A program made the position numbers and the translations under genes. 64,000 nucleotides of DNA from Agrypnia vestita (taxonomy: Eukaryota > Arthropoda > Insecta > Trichoptera > Phryganeidae): positions 1 through 64,000 of the forward strand of contig JADDOH010011212.1 of NCBI GenBank assembly GCA_016648135.1, read 5' to 3'. How positions within the stretch are numbered: position 1 is the first letter of the stretch; every line of letters begins with the position of its first letter. The notes under the pieces were generated by a model. That model was not told the DNA's origin. It saw only the letters and a list, made by a program, of their open reading frames with translations, and did not search any database. This document shows positions 54,533 through 64,000 of this stretch, piece after piece.

Positions 54533-54862
54533 TATAGAAGTCTCACAGAGACGAAGCTATGAATATGATAAACGTGTGTGGAAGACTTCTTATACGATGG
54601 CCCAGGGCTTACCTTAACCTGTATGAACTGACTTAAGTGATCACTCTATCAAAATATGTTAAAATATATACTGGCGTATGACAGGAGTTAAAAAATTTAA
54701 TAATGTGTGGATGTTCTTACGATGGAATTGGTGAACGTTGAATTGTGTAGAGTGATCACTTAAGCCAGCTCATACAGGTGGTAAGCCCTGGGCCATCGTA
54801 TAAAAGGACTTCCACATACGTTTATCACATTCATAGATTCGTCTCTATGAGACTTCTATAAT
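54533..54862. repeat. Foldback MITE, AGAAGTCTCA family, copy 5 (best palindrome)
   Basis: 330 bp with arms of about 120 bases: TATAGAAGTCTCACAGAGAC, ATGATAAACGTGTGTGGAAG, GATGGCCCAGGGCTTACC, TTAAGTGATCACTCTA, each found inverted on the other side. Would form a long hairpin RNA if transcribed. Confidence 0.85.
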
Positions 54863-55129
54863 TATAGTGTATAATGTACAATGTATAATTAAATTTCAGA
54901 CTACATTCATAATATCCGACTAAAGGGTATGTTAAAAAGAGAAGATGTTGAAGAACATATCGTATGAATGTTGACAAGTCAATCGAATTCAACCAAATGT
55001 AATTAATTTATGAATATACCAGTCATTTTTTTAATGGCAATAATACTCAACGCGATACGTTATTGCATACGTATGCACAATCATTGTCACACCTCTGGTG
55101 AAGATGCAACTTTAACTTACAAATCTTCT
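54863..55129. other. AT-rich spacer
   Basis: Nothing recognised. Confidence 0.5.
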
Positions 55130-55690
55130 TCTTTTTCTTCCTTTTAAAAGACCTATGTGGTCTGTTCTTCAGAGGATAGAGCCTCCTGTGAGGTGGATTC
55201 CCTTTTGGGAGGTCTTCCGTGAGGCTGATTACTTATGTAATGCAATGTAAGGGAGTCTGGTGCAGTCTATTCTCTGGACATGATGATGACCAGTCCCTCC
55301 TTCACTGTCTACTCTATTGTACAATTTCCTCAGCCTTATGTATCTCTCTTATTCTGGTATTCCTCACGCGATCTTTCAGCGTCTTGTCTGCTATCATCTT
55401 CAGTGTCTTCATCTCGGAAGGCCTCAACATTTGTTTAGTCCTGATTATGTCTGCCCTTGCTTCAACGCCGTATGTCATTATTGGTCTTAGGAGTGCTTTG
55501 CAGACTCTCATCTTGTTTATATATACTTATAATATTATATTATAAAATCCTTATTCTTACGAATTGTGGATTTTAAAGCACATGAGAATGTCGCTGGAGA
55601 TAACTTGGGCTTGTATTTTTTCACACAGATCAGCTCCTCCAACCAGGTCTACGCCTAGATATCTGAAGGTGCTGACCTGTTGTTCTGTGG
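55130..55690 (-). pseudogene. LINE reverse-transcriptase C-terminus
   Basis: Minus strand in order: TTEQQVSTFRYLGVDLVGGA (about 55690-55630), MRVCKALLRPIMTYGVEARA, DIIRTKQMLRPSEMKTLKMI, ADKTLKDRVRNTRIREIHKA (55511-55320). After stops SLTEDLPKGNPPHRR and RPHRSFKRKKKKK follow. These match the LINE series FKYLGVDI, K..RP.LTYGAE, MKTLRKI.GKTLRDRVRN.DIR and a lysine-rich C-terminus. An AT insertion (about 55515-55560) breaks the series. Confidence 0.8.
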
Positions 55691-55766
55691 TCTCACAAAT
55701 ATTGACAAAATATGTAAAAGCTTTTATTTTATATTAATCATAATATAATAAGGTAAAGTCCATCTT

Positions 55767-56230
55767 CACTCCCTTTTTTTTAACTCGTCTGTCGAAAAAA
55801 CTTTGGATCAATTTTGAACCCTTTTTCCGAGATCCAATCGAGCTGAAACTTTGCAGGCAGACTCGTGGCGATGATAAAAATGATCTTACAAAATTTCGTC
55901 TAAAAAAATTTAATAATTATAGTATAATTTTGGATTTTTCAAAATTTTAACGGTTTTTGCAAATTGGAAACCATACAAATGAGAAAGGAGCCCGACGCGT
56001 GTAGAAGGCGCGAAACCAGTTTCAACTAGTCTAACTCGAGCCGTCCCTATACCAATTATTACGTTTTCAATATTCTATAAGTTTTTAGGATAATAATATA
56101 GGTACATGGAATAGATTTTCCACATGAACTTAAAGCAAGAGGAATGTGTTGATAGAATATCAAATTGGAAACAATTCAAATGAGAAAGGGAATATAATAA
56201 AAACTTGGTTATTATGGGTTAGTTCTTTTA
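55767..56230 (-). repeat. ACTCCCTTTCTC repeat, copy 4, enlarged
   Basis: Minus-oriented copy: ACTCCCTTTTTTTTAACTCG at 55767 and AACTAACCCATAATAACCAA at the far end. The GAGAAAGG and CAATTTG segments occur twice (55970-55990 and 56160-56190), enclosing an extra ~150 bases. Confidence 0.65.
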
Positions 56231-57359
56231 ATACTTCTGCTATCACGCTACCACTTACGTTTATAAAAATATGGCAGCGCTCAAGAACGCTATCAACACA
56301 GGAATCAACATTCTTTATTGTAACTATGTTGACAAAAATGTGTTTTAATATTATGCTGAAAGAGCATTGTTATTCATTGTACACTTTTTTTGTAAATTTT
56401 TGTGCTCTTAGCGATAGTATACTTTTAAAAAATTAGAAAATAAACTCTATGCATATTTTTAAAACGTGTCACACTTAAATTTCTTAGTATTCTTAGGTAA
56501 GATTCCCTCACAAATTGCGTAGCCCCCTGTTGATATCCTTCTTTTGAAAAATTTGCTAAACTAGACCTACATACAGTCTGCAAGCCGCTTCAATATAAGA
56601 CCCAAAAGCATCTTTGATCCGCTCGACCATCGCATTCGCCCTATTTCATGTGATGAGGATGGGCGAAAAATTAAAGAATTTGTACCAGACAGATCTATCT
56701 TAGATCCATACAATTTTAGTAAAATGAAAAAATGCAGCACACATATCAATTATTAAAAATATCTCTAGTATGAAGAAATATGCGTTCAAATATGTACTAT
56801 CCTTTTTTAGTATTTTCATTTTTTGATTATTTTATTAATGATTGAAACTGTACACATTTAATTTTTAACCATCCATATTCCAATGGTATAAAATGTTTGC
56901 TTCAAAACGAGCAATGATAGTTGAGAGAGTAGAAATATTCAATTAATTAATTGAATTTTAATAAAAAATTGCTTATATTGTAGATTTATAAATACGCATA
57001 TAAATACACATATACAATATTAAAATAAGATTAATGTAGAAAACTAACATCAAATTATGTATTTTTGCATATTATATAATTTTTGTTACATATTTTTGCA
57101 TAAAAATATACTAAATGCCCATTACAATGAATGTTCTTGAATATTTCAGTCCACCGGTGAACCTACAGTAATATATTACTGTATAATTTAACGTCAATTA
57201 ACGTGTTATTACTAATGTTCTATTTATTTTTCGTGACACATTTCACACTAAAAGCCTCTGATATCTTATTTTATTTGAAAAATGGAAAATAAATATGAAA
57301 TATCGTGACTAGGTCATTGCTTCTTATCTATCATGAGTAATATTTTTTAAGTAACTAAC
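56231..57359. other. AT-rich DNA, no gene seen
   Basis: A 96-codon frame (56146-56436) straddles the repeat and has no motif. The rest is AT-rich. Confidence 0.45.
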
Positions 57360-57790
57360 AAACCAACCATCATGCCTTTTCTCCGCAGGGGTAGGCAGAG
57401 AGGATACAACGCCATTTTCTTCTATCTTGGCACACCACTTTTGCTTCGGCTACATCATACATCTTTTCATGCATGCTCTACGGTTGTTGAGGCCTTTAAC
57501 GGGGCCATAATCCAATATTTTTAGTATCTGATCGTGCCAGGTCTTTCGCGGACGCTCTCTATTCACACACTCGCCTCATATATTTTCCTAACCATCATTT
57601 CCTTGCTCATACGTTCTACTTCTTTATTCTATCTACCACGCTAAAGCCAGCATTACATTCACTTTTAATTTGTTCATTCCTTGCTCTTTCGTCCAAAGAT
57701 TTTTAACGCATGCTCTTTAGTTATCTACCGCATTCAGTCTACTTTTGTTCCCTTTTTGCCAATTCCAGGCTTCACTTCCATAATCTAATC
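57360..57790 (-). pseudogene. LINE tail remnant, heavily decayed
   Basis: Minus strand pieces: YGSEAWNWQKGNKSRLNAVD (57785-57726), then NRERPRKTWHDQILKILDYG with NNRRACMKRCM (57565-57455), then QKWCAKIEENGVVSSLPTPA. These parallel YGSECW.L.K....LNAVEMR, GRPRKTW.DQI..ILK..... NRRACM and the final W.SVVSAYP segment of a LINE family. Several stops and frameshifts. Confidence 0.6.
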
Positions 57791-59624
57791 AATCAAAATT
57801 GAATGAAGAAGACTCCCCCGAAGTTTTCACTACTTGCTACGAGACAACATATATAAATCACAGTAAAAAATTGTTCAGAGATGAACTAAACCCCTTCTTT
57901 AGACTAGAGGATTGGGCACAGTGGAAGAATATTCCCAATCGCGTATGTTTAAGATGAATTTATTCCGAATTTGCATTATTCAATCGCCTAGTAAACAAAA
58001 GTTTTTCAATTTTGTAATATATTTGTATATAATAAATGTAGTCAAACGCGAATATGTACTTATAACTTAAATAAAATACTTGAAAATTATTAGATATTTT
58101 AAATTTAAACTATTTTATTTGTATTTAGCTTGACTGAATGAATTTTTTAACATAACTGTTAAAAAATTACAAGGTCGCAATAATTTTTTAAGGATGTTAA
58201 ATTGAATTATTGGATGTTTTGAAACCAGCCGTGGAACACAGTTCATGTCTATATATTTTGGTAGTCTGTGATATAAATGCAACAACAAATATGAAATTCC
58301 AACATTGGCATTGCGTGCTTTGCAAATGGATTTGATATTCTCTTGACTTGAAGTTTAACATCGAAAAACAATGGGTTTACCAGCCACAAGCGCGTGCGCT
58401 AACATCGTAAATATCATATTGCTCGTTCGGGCTTAAATCACGTCATCGGGAAGTATCGCTAAATTTATTTGACAGGAAGACACAAGGCTTACATAACCAC
58501 GTAATTACGTACACACATACACAGTGGCGCCTTCGTACTATTGGGGAACACCAATTAAAATGATAATTGATTATGGTACCATTTTGAGCCCCTCCCTCAA
58601 AAGCTTTGTTTTAAAACATCAAAACTATACCGACTGTCACTGAGGGAAGTCCCATGTGCAAGCAAACTTAAGTATAGTTTCCAGTTTCCTAATGTTTTAA
58701 TACATTGATACTGGGCCGGCGTGGTACATCACCCAGCTCTACAAGCCACAAATACACACGGCAGTGTGAATATATAGCGTACCTAAAATACATACAAAAG
58801 TATTAATCAAACTATGAAAATAAAAAGCCTTACGCGGTTTCGTACTCCGTACAGTTTACAGCCAAATAATATATTCGAAGACCCTGACCCTCCCTGTCCC
58901 CACGTAGCCCAGCAGAGTATTCTGCTCAATTCCTCCTCCCCTTTGATGGTCAAGCCATGTGGTTTATGGACGCTTCCTGACTAACATACAAAGTGCTACA
59001 TGTTATCATTTACTACTCCCTATATATTAATTAATAACCACTTTAATATAACTGATGCATTTTTCTGTTGAATTATATTTGTCAAAAAACTTTTTCTTTC
59101 ATATTTTATAAAGTAACAACATTTTCGGCCGAAAAATGCTTAAAAATTGCGCCAAAGTTTTCCGTAGGGTCCAGCAGATGAAAGTAGGCTACAGCTAAGT
59201 ATTTCTGACGGATATTAATAAAATACAAACAAGAACAATGTAAATGAAAAACATGGAAAGATGCTACTTTATATGTATGTTAAATACAAAAAAATTCGAT
59301 AATGTTTACAGTAACTAGTATATGTATGTATTAACTATGAGTTAATGTATAGGTACATTATCAAAATTTACACTCTGCCTGTAATATATATTCTACGACG
59401 TAAATGTCAAATCGGAAATAGTAATATTTTCAATTATACGTTTCTTTTCATTAAGACAAACGAGAAAATAATGAGCAATTAAAAATTTTATTAAGTCGTG
59501 AATAAAAGTATTCATATTGCATACAAAATGTTCAAAAATTTTACGAACTCTTTTACAAATTGTCACAAACTAATTCATATAAACAGAAATAGATTGATTC
59601 TTTACTATTCATTGTAATTAATAA
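57791..59624. other. Mostly AT-rich, no gene seen
   Basis: Less AT-rich parts (58340-58480 and 58500-58760) show no protein motif. CAGTGGCGCCTTCGTACTAT near 58520 resembles a transposon end, but no partner was found. Confidence 0.4.
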
Positions 59625-59661
59625 ATCAATATCGGGGTTCGATTTAACGGGATTTTACTGT
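59625..59661. repeat. Solitary pogo/Tigger-like terminus
   Basis: Minus strand reads CAGTAAAATCCCGTTAAATC then GAACCCCGATA, close to pogo-type inverted ends, followed by TA. A related fragment (AACCCCGTTAATTCGAAAAT, CGGTAATTCG) lies at 60350-60385, but the two do not face each other, so no complete element is defined. Confidence 0.4.
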
Positions 59662-60699
59662 ATATTAGGAAAATGATACACGCTGTATATGTATGTTCAC
59701 CTAGAGTTTTTAAAGATAATTATCGTCAAAATGTTATCAAAAGCGTATACATAAACTAAAGAAATGAAATTATAGGGTAAAATTAAAAAATAATTTAAAT
59801 TCTCAATGAATACAATCGGCGATAACCAATTGCTTAACTGCTTGTAAAATGTAATGTTCCCTGCTTTTCACCAGGAATATGTAATTTCAGTTTTCAACAT
59901 ATGATTACTAATATTTCTTACAAACATTCTTGTATCATTGCAAAAGCCGTCATATATTATATTTTTACTATTTATCATAGCTCGGCGAGTGGAATATAGT
60001 AATACTATTATGTTGTGTACTTGTCAGCCCGGAAAATGTGTCACAATTTGAGGCTTTTGTTTAACACACCGCATGACTAAGGCAAGCAGAGGTGCTAACA
60101 CGTTGACATGTACATACAATACATACTTGTTTAAAAATCACAACATTGATTGGACCTTTGTTCAAATTAACTCTACGTGCGAGCTGCGACCTGCGACGCG
60201 CTTAGGTCAGTGGCGTGTGGCGTGCAGCGCATACAAGTGAAAAGCTGTGCATTACTCATAATACTACATTACTAAACTATTATTAAGGATACTGGGAAAT
60301 ACGACATTTTCAAATAAAAAATTCCCAAATTTTAATTTTAAAATAGATTAACCCCGTTAATTCGAAAATACGGTAATTCGTAATTTAAATTTTTAATAGT
60401 TGAAATTAGACGAAACTGAAAAAAGATTTCGATTTTTTCGCAAGTGAAAATAGCAAATATATCAATATCGGGTAGGTTGGTACTTAAGTAATAGAAATGT
60501 CACGATCTTTGTATGAGCATAATAAATATTGCGTTTTCGAAATTCCGATGCTTGAGAAAGCCACGTAGATGTATTGTGACATCACTTGAGTTGGTCGCAA
60601 AATGCCACCATAACTACATGCAGGGCCTAGCAGTAGGCAATGGACGATAGTCAACTGTATATACTAATGGCCGCGGCCCATACAGCCGCCCGCAGGGAC
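59662..60699. other. AT-rich DNA with repeat scraps
   Basis: 60208-60250 matches the repeat at 38965-39012. 60621-60650 and 60693-60720 are direct repeats (GCAGGGCCTAGCAGTAGGCA / GCAGGGACTAGCAGTTAAGC). No gene. Confidence 0.4.
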
Positions 60700-60834
60700 T
60701 AGCAGTTAAGCAATCGGCGATACACATGCTTATTTAGTGGCACGTGAGCATGCGCAGTATCGGCCTTCTTTAGGCCTTGCTTATTAGTGGCATGTGTGTA
60801 CGCACATTGCTTGTAATGAGCATGCCCCTGTCAT

Positions 60835-61257
60835 TCACCATAGAGAAGGGGTATCTTTGGAGCATGTGTGAACAGGCTTGCTTATTACGAGCATGCTTAT
60901 GTCATTCGCGGGCTTCGCGGCTAGTATTATCAATGCGATCTTCTCAGTCCGCGACAGATGAAACAAATATGGCGCGTTGGGGAGATGATAAAACATTACT
61001 TTTCGTGAATAATCATAGGAATCACGAATGTTTGTGGAATACTCGGTCACCGTTGTGTAAAAATAATATAGTGAGAAATAATGTTTATGAAACTTTATTA
61101 ATCTTACAATAAAAATTATAAAAACTAAAATCAAAAATGTGCGGATGGAAACTCGGGAACTTTTTTGATTTATTGGTTCACTTGAATTTTCTATTTCAGT
61201 TTGCAAAGTTTCCATTTTGAACAAGAGCGTCTCTATTCTATGACAAGAGCATGCCAC
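60835..61257 (-). CDS. Uncharacterised 140-codon frame antisense to the MADF fragment
   Basis: Starts MACSCHRIETLLFKMETLQT and includes a hydrophobic stretch VSIRTFLILVFIIFIVRLI (about residues 36-54) that could span a membrane. It overlaps the MADF frame on the opposite strand, and its 5' end lies in the GCATGC repeats. No family recognised. Since the other strand has a recognisable domain, this is more likely an antisense chance frame. Confidence 0.15.
   Translation of the reverse strand: MACSCHRIETLLFKMETLQTEIENSSEPINQKSSRVSIRTFLILVFIIFIVRLIKFHKHYFSLYYFYTTVTEYSTNIRDSYDYSRKVMFYHLPNAPYLFHLSRTEKIALIILAAKPANDISMLVISKPVHTCSKDTPSLW
60969..61112 (+). pseudogene. MADF (Adf-1-type) DNA-binding domain, N-terminal half
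   Basis: From ATG 60969 the frame reads MARWGDDKTLLFVNNHRNHE, CLWNTRSPLCKNNIVRNNVY, ETLLILQ and stops. MADF domains (SANT/Myb-like, about 80-90 residues) begin with ..FI..V...ECLW....P.YKN...R..A(Y/W)..I, which fits helices 1 and 2. The third helix is missing because of the stop, unless splicing continues it. The 111-codon frame opens upstream at 60777, but those codons are repeat-derived. PIF/Harbinger-type transposons encode MADF-like proteins, which fits a residence inside an inverted-repeat element. Confidence 0.5.
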
Positions 61258-61530
61258 TAATAAGCATGTGTGTTTGATTGTTAGCTTTGGGCATGCTTAT
61301 TTATGAGCATGCTACTAATAAGCATGCCAGTAATGAGCAAGTGTGTACAGTTGTTAGGGCATGCTTATTAGTGGCATGCTCATTAGCATGCCACTAAATA
61401 AGCATGTGTATCTGTACCTTTACTGCTAGTATACTCTTATTGTGCCACAAATTATCGCGATAAATATTTTTTTTAAATGCCAATCTTGTATAGTTGAACG
61501 AAACTCAATCGTATTGAATGTGAATGTTAG

Positions 61531-61818
61531 AAATAAAATAATTAAAACCCTAAAAAAATTCCAATTGGAATTCGAAGGTTTTTATTTTTTTATTTGATTT
61601 GTATTAAAGGGAATGAATTTTTCATACTCGTTATAAGTTACTATAATAATAGTCCAACGTTTAACAAAAAATAAGTCAGAAATATTGAAAAAAAATGCAA
61701 ACTTTGATGACGTATATCCTTAACTATTTATAATATTAGGTCATAATAACATTTTCAACTCATAATCAAGGCAGGAGTACAGTCCTGCGAGGTTATTAAT
61801 GTTTTACAAATAACCCTG
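61531..61818. repeat. Right half of a CAGGGTG-family MITE
   Basis: Loop and right arm only: TTCGAAGGTTTTTATTTTTT, AAGTTACTATAATAATAGTC, AATAAGTCAGAAATATTGAA, ACTCATAATCAAGGCAGGA, ending AAATAACCCTG then TA (61819-61820). The end variant (CAGGGTTATTTGTAAAACAT inverted) is the one used by the copy at 63521. Confidence 0.7.
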
Positions 61819-61839
61819 TATAGATTTAGGGCGCCAAAA

Positions 61840-62465
61840 TTTGTGAATAACTTAACGTTTATTTACGTTTTAAAGCTTTCTGATTGATTTATTTATTAAC
61901 TTCAAACCTGTCAAACTTAAAACGACAAAATTGACGGCATTACATTATACAGGGTGTACCAGAGCTAGTAGCAGAAACTTGGCTGGTAGATTCCTGCCTA
62001 AGTTATGAGTCTAAAATGTTCAAGTAACCATGACCTAATGTCAATAGTTATGGAGATATGCAGTATCAAAGTTTGCATTTTTCCCCTTTAATACCTACAA
62101 GTTGAATAAAATGATAAAAACCTATCAAAAATTGAAAAAAGTTTTTTTTACAAGGTTTTTATCATTTTATTTAAGTGGTATTGAAGCAAATGAATTTATC
62201 ACAATCGATATAAGTTACTGTTATGATAGTTCAACTTTTTGCAAAAAATAAGTCAGAAATATTGAAAAAAAAAATGCAAACTTTGATACTGCATATCTCC
62301 ATAACTATTGATATTAGGTCAGGTTTGCTTCAACATTTTAGACGCATAACACAAGCAGGAATCTACCGGCCAAGTTTCTGCTGGTAGCTCCGGTATACCC
62401 TGTAAAATAACTTTCAAGATACCGAAATAGCAACATTGCTTATTTCAGAATAGGGTCGAATCTAA
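61840..62465. repeat. TTGACAGTT-family MITE, copy 3, split by another MITE
   Basis: 61840-61947 (AATAACTTAACGTTTATTTA, AACCTGTCAAACTTAAAACG, TTGACGGCATTACATTA) continues after 62404 as AAATAACTTTCAAGATACCG and TTTCAGAATAGGGTCGA. Copy 2 at 50020-50240 shows the uninterrupted order. The break lies at a TA. Confidence 0.75.
61950..62402. mobile_element. CAGGGTG-family foldback MITE, nested copy (453 bp)
   Basis: Left end CAGGGTGTACCAGAGCTAGT, right end inverted, ACTAGC-like arms worn to GCTGGTAGCTCC then GGTATACCCTG; TA at 61948-61949 and 62403-62404. The arms pair for nearly 200 bases. The interrupted host repeat confirms TA as the target. Confidence 0.88.
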
Positions 62466-62750
62466 TTGAAAACTTTCCCATTTCCAAAAGACATTTAGGT
62501 AAGATTTTCACTGGCCGATCGGATGTCTAGCGAGCGCCATCGGAAACCGCCGAAAATTAAACAAATTTATTTCTTTGAATTGAGTTCTATAACGGTTTGA
62601 TATTTTCGTGGAAATGTGTAAAATGCATGTGTCACATATTGACGCGTATCAAAACGCGAAACAATCCACCGTTTTCCGAGCACATTATCTAATCTACAGT
62701 TTAGTCGAGATTACCAGGTCGCACCGGTCTGTCAGCACTCAGTGTTTCGT
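62466..62750 (+). promoter_or_regulatory. Putative promoter region of the secreted-protein gene
   Basis: Unique sequence of mixed composition directly upstream of the exon. CTCAGT at 62739-62744 matches the arthropod initiator TCAGT, giving a start near 62742 and a 52-base leader before ATG. No TATA box is seen at -30 and no clear downstream promoter element. The start site is inference. Confidence 0.35.
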
Positions 62751-62793
62751 GTGAGCTTCGAGGGACAGCATTCTTTAAAGAAAATCATTCAAA

Positions 62794-62854
62794 ATGGCCA
62801 CCTTCCACCAGCTTGGGCTCGCCTTGTTCGTCCTAGTATGCGCCTCTGTGCAAG
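62794..62854 (+). CDS. First coding exon of a secreted-protein gene (signal peptide)
   Basis: ATG in the context AAAATGGCC opens MATFHQLGLALFVLVCASVQ, a short polar start, a hydrophobic core (LGLALFVLVCA) and a small-residue end typical of a signal peptide. The exon stops CAAG and is followed by GTGAGA (62855-62860), a consensus donor, giving a phase-1 intron right after the signal peptide. This arrangement is common for insect cuticular and other small secreted proteins. The intron runs past the window end (over 1.1 kb) and hosts two MITEs. The mature protein is outside view, so its function is unknown. Confidence 0.7.
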
Positions 62855-63520
62855 GTGAGACTGTTTCAAAACTTATCAACATTTTTCTCCACTCCTGTAA
62901 TAATGTTACTTTAAAAAAATTATCATTCACCTGCGGAAAAATCTATTTTCGCTTGTGAAGAAATCTGTTCGCCCGTCTGAATCTTTTGCCAGATTTAAAA
63001 AACTGGCGTATCGTAAACAACTTTTGAATACGAGTTATATTGCTTGTATTTATTGTTGTTTGTTTTTTCAAAAAAAATCGTTTACAAATATTACGAAAAT
63101 AATTTAAAATATTACAAGTATATCATGGTGTGATACTTCATTAAAGTTATCTTATCTTTTGTTGAAAAATAAAACGTTGGTTCTGTCCGCAACATTAATA
63201 TTATATAATCATTTTATTTTATAACCTGTTTAACTATTTGCGAGTTCAAAATATTTATTCAAAATTTATGTTATTCAAAAAAATTGGCGCGTCAAACAAA
63301 CGTCCTAGGGCCTGTTCTATCAATTTGGATTATACATATATATTGTAAGAGTTATATTTAAATCATTTGCTTTAAACATAACTTTTAGTGTAAAAAAATT
63401 GATACAACCGGCAATTAATCAACAAAGATGTAAAGAAGCGACTGAGTTAATAAAAATTTACTTAAAATATAATCTTAGAAGAAATTATTTGACCGGTGTA
63501 GGTGTAAATACAGAGTTATT
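62855..63520 (+). other. Start of intron 1
   Basis: AT-rich intronic DNA after the donor at 62855. It contains the small MITE at 63307-63412. No acceptor with a convincing following exon was identified before the large MITE. Confidence 0.5.
63307..63412. mobile_element. Small MITE, GGGC.GGTTGTAT type, copy 2 (degraded)
   Basis: Left AGGGCCTGTTCTATCAAT, right AAATTGATACAACCGGC, with GCTTTAAACATAA inside matching GTTTAAAGCATAAATG in the copy at 20076-20205. Confidence 0.45.
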
Positions 63521-64000
63521 TGAAAAACATTAATAACTTCACAAGACTGTATTCCTGCCTTGATTATGAGTCGAAAATGTTCAAGCTATATGACCTAATA
63601 TCAATTGTTATGGAGATATGCGACATCAAAATTTGCATTTTTTTTCAATATTTCTGACTTATTTTTTGTAAAACGTTGAATTATCATGACAGTAACTTAT
63701 ATCGATTACGAAAAATTCATTCGTTTTAATACAAGTTAAATAAAATGATAAAAACCCTGAAAATTTTCCATTTGGAATGTTTTCCCATTGGAATTAGAAG
63801 GTTTTTATTTTTTTTATTTGACTTGAATTGAAGGGAATGAATTTTTCATAATCTATATAAGTTACTGTAATGATAGTCCAACGTTTTACAAAAAATAAGT
63901 CAGAAATATTGAAATAAAATGCAAACTTCGATGTCGCATATCTCCATAACTATTGATATTAGGTCGTGATAGCTTGAACATCTTCGACTCATAATCAAGG
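63521..64000. mobile_element. CAGGGTG-family foldback MITE in intron 1, runs off window
   Basis: Starts CAGAGTTATTTGAAAAACAT after TA (63519-63520), then TTCCTGCCTTGATTATGAGT. Both arms of more than 200 bases pair closely around a loop near 63770, and the window ends inside the right arm at CATAATCAAGG. The most symmetrical copy of the family. Confidence 0.85.

Larger units (their letters stand above)
60700..61429. mobile_element. Inverted-repeat element with GCATGC-type subterminal motifs
   Basis: A perfect 24-bp inverted pair (60719-60742 and 61389-61412) begins GATACACATGCTTATTTAGT. It extends imperfectly outward to CTAGCAGTTAAG (60700) and CTTTACTGCTAG (61429). At least six copies of GCATG..TTATTAGTGGCATG or its complement crowd the last 100-150 bases at each end. 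Inside are two overlapping frames, one with half of a MADF domain. No transposase catalytic domain and no clear target duplication; the class is unknown. Confidence 0.55.

Noticed and set aside
55219..55545. 108-codon plus frame
   Set aside because: Antisense shadow of the LINE tail on the minus strand.
56146..56436. 96-codon frame
   Set aside because: Begins inside an interspersed repeat and has no motif.
1..64000. CRISPR arrays, operons, prophage or endosymbiont genes
   Set aside because: No direct-repeat/spacer array; the regular 24-bp repeat is a gapless minisatellite. Splice signals, SINE and insect-type transposons indicate nuclear DNA.

Overview
The window looks like a stretch of insect nuclear genome: very AT-rich, almost no host coding sequence, and crowded with transposon remains. 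The evidence is a Ty1/copia element primed by an internal initiator-tRNA fragment, DD34D mariners, several hAT elements with 8-bp target duplications, Helitron-like termini, a tRNA-derived SINE, and tails of many non-LTR (LINE) families. I cannot name the order or species. I see no bacterial, viral or organellar gene set, and no CRISPR array or rRNA gene.

Layout. Positions 1-5198 hold most of a minus-strand copia element (5' LTR 5057-5198, gag-pol 1906-4929). Its RNase H is split by a 1180-bp non-autonomous hAT (114-1293). Positions 7967-9251 and 20774-22059 hold two nearly identical mariners, each spoiled by a different nonsense codon. Between and after them lie Helitron-like copies (12640-13512, 16597-16937, 37766-37946, 40887-41078, plus an unrelated 5' end at 35469), some carrying LINE insertions. 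A hAT with an 8-bp duplication lies at 23989-25236. Positions 41501-43540 hold a three-part nest: one hAT split by a foldback MITE, with a second hAT landed on its right terminus. From 44 kb on, foldback MITE families alternate with degenerate LINE tails, a 24-bp minisatellite (52305-52568) and a GCATGC-rich inverted-repeat element (60700-61429) that contains half of a MADF-type DNA-binding domain.

Host genes. The best-supported host feature is at the right end: a first coding exon (62794-62854) with a signal peptide and a consensus splice donor, whose intron runs out of the window and carries two MITEs. A weaker candidate is a GC-richer, possibly non-coding exon ending in a splice donor at 22346. 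Several short CpG-rich islands (17350-17480, 19750-20045, 28080-28330, 33850-33975, 34855-35030) stand out from the AT-rich background and may be promoters or conserved regulatory DNA, but this cannot be shown from one sequence.

Most of what can be read here is a history of nested transposition rather than a pathway of cooperating genes. Family calls rest on motifs I recognise by eye; no database search was run.
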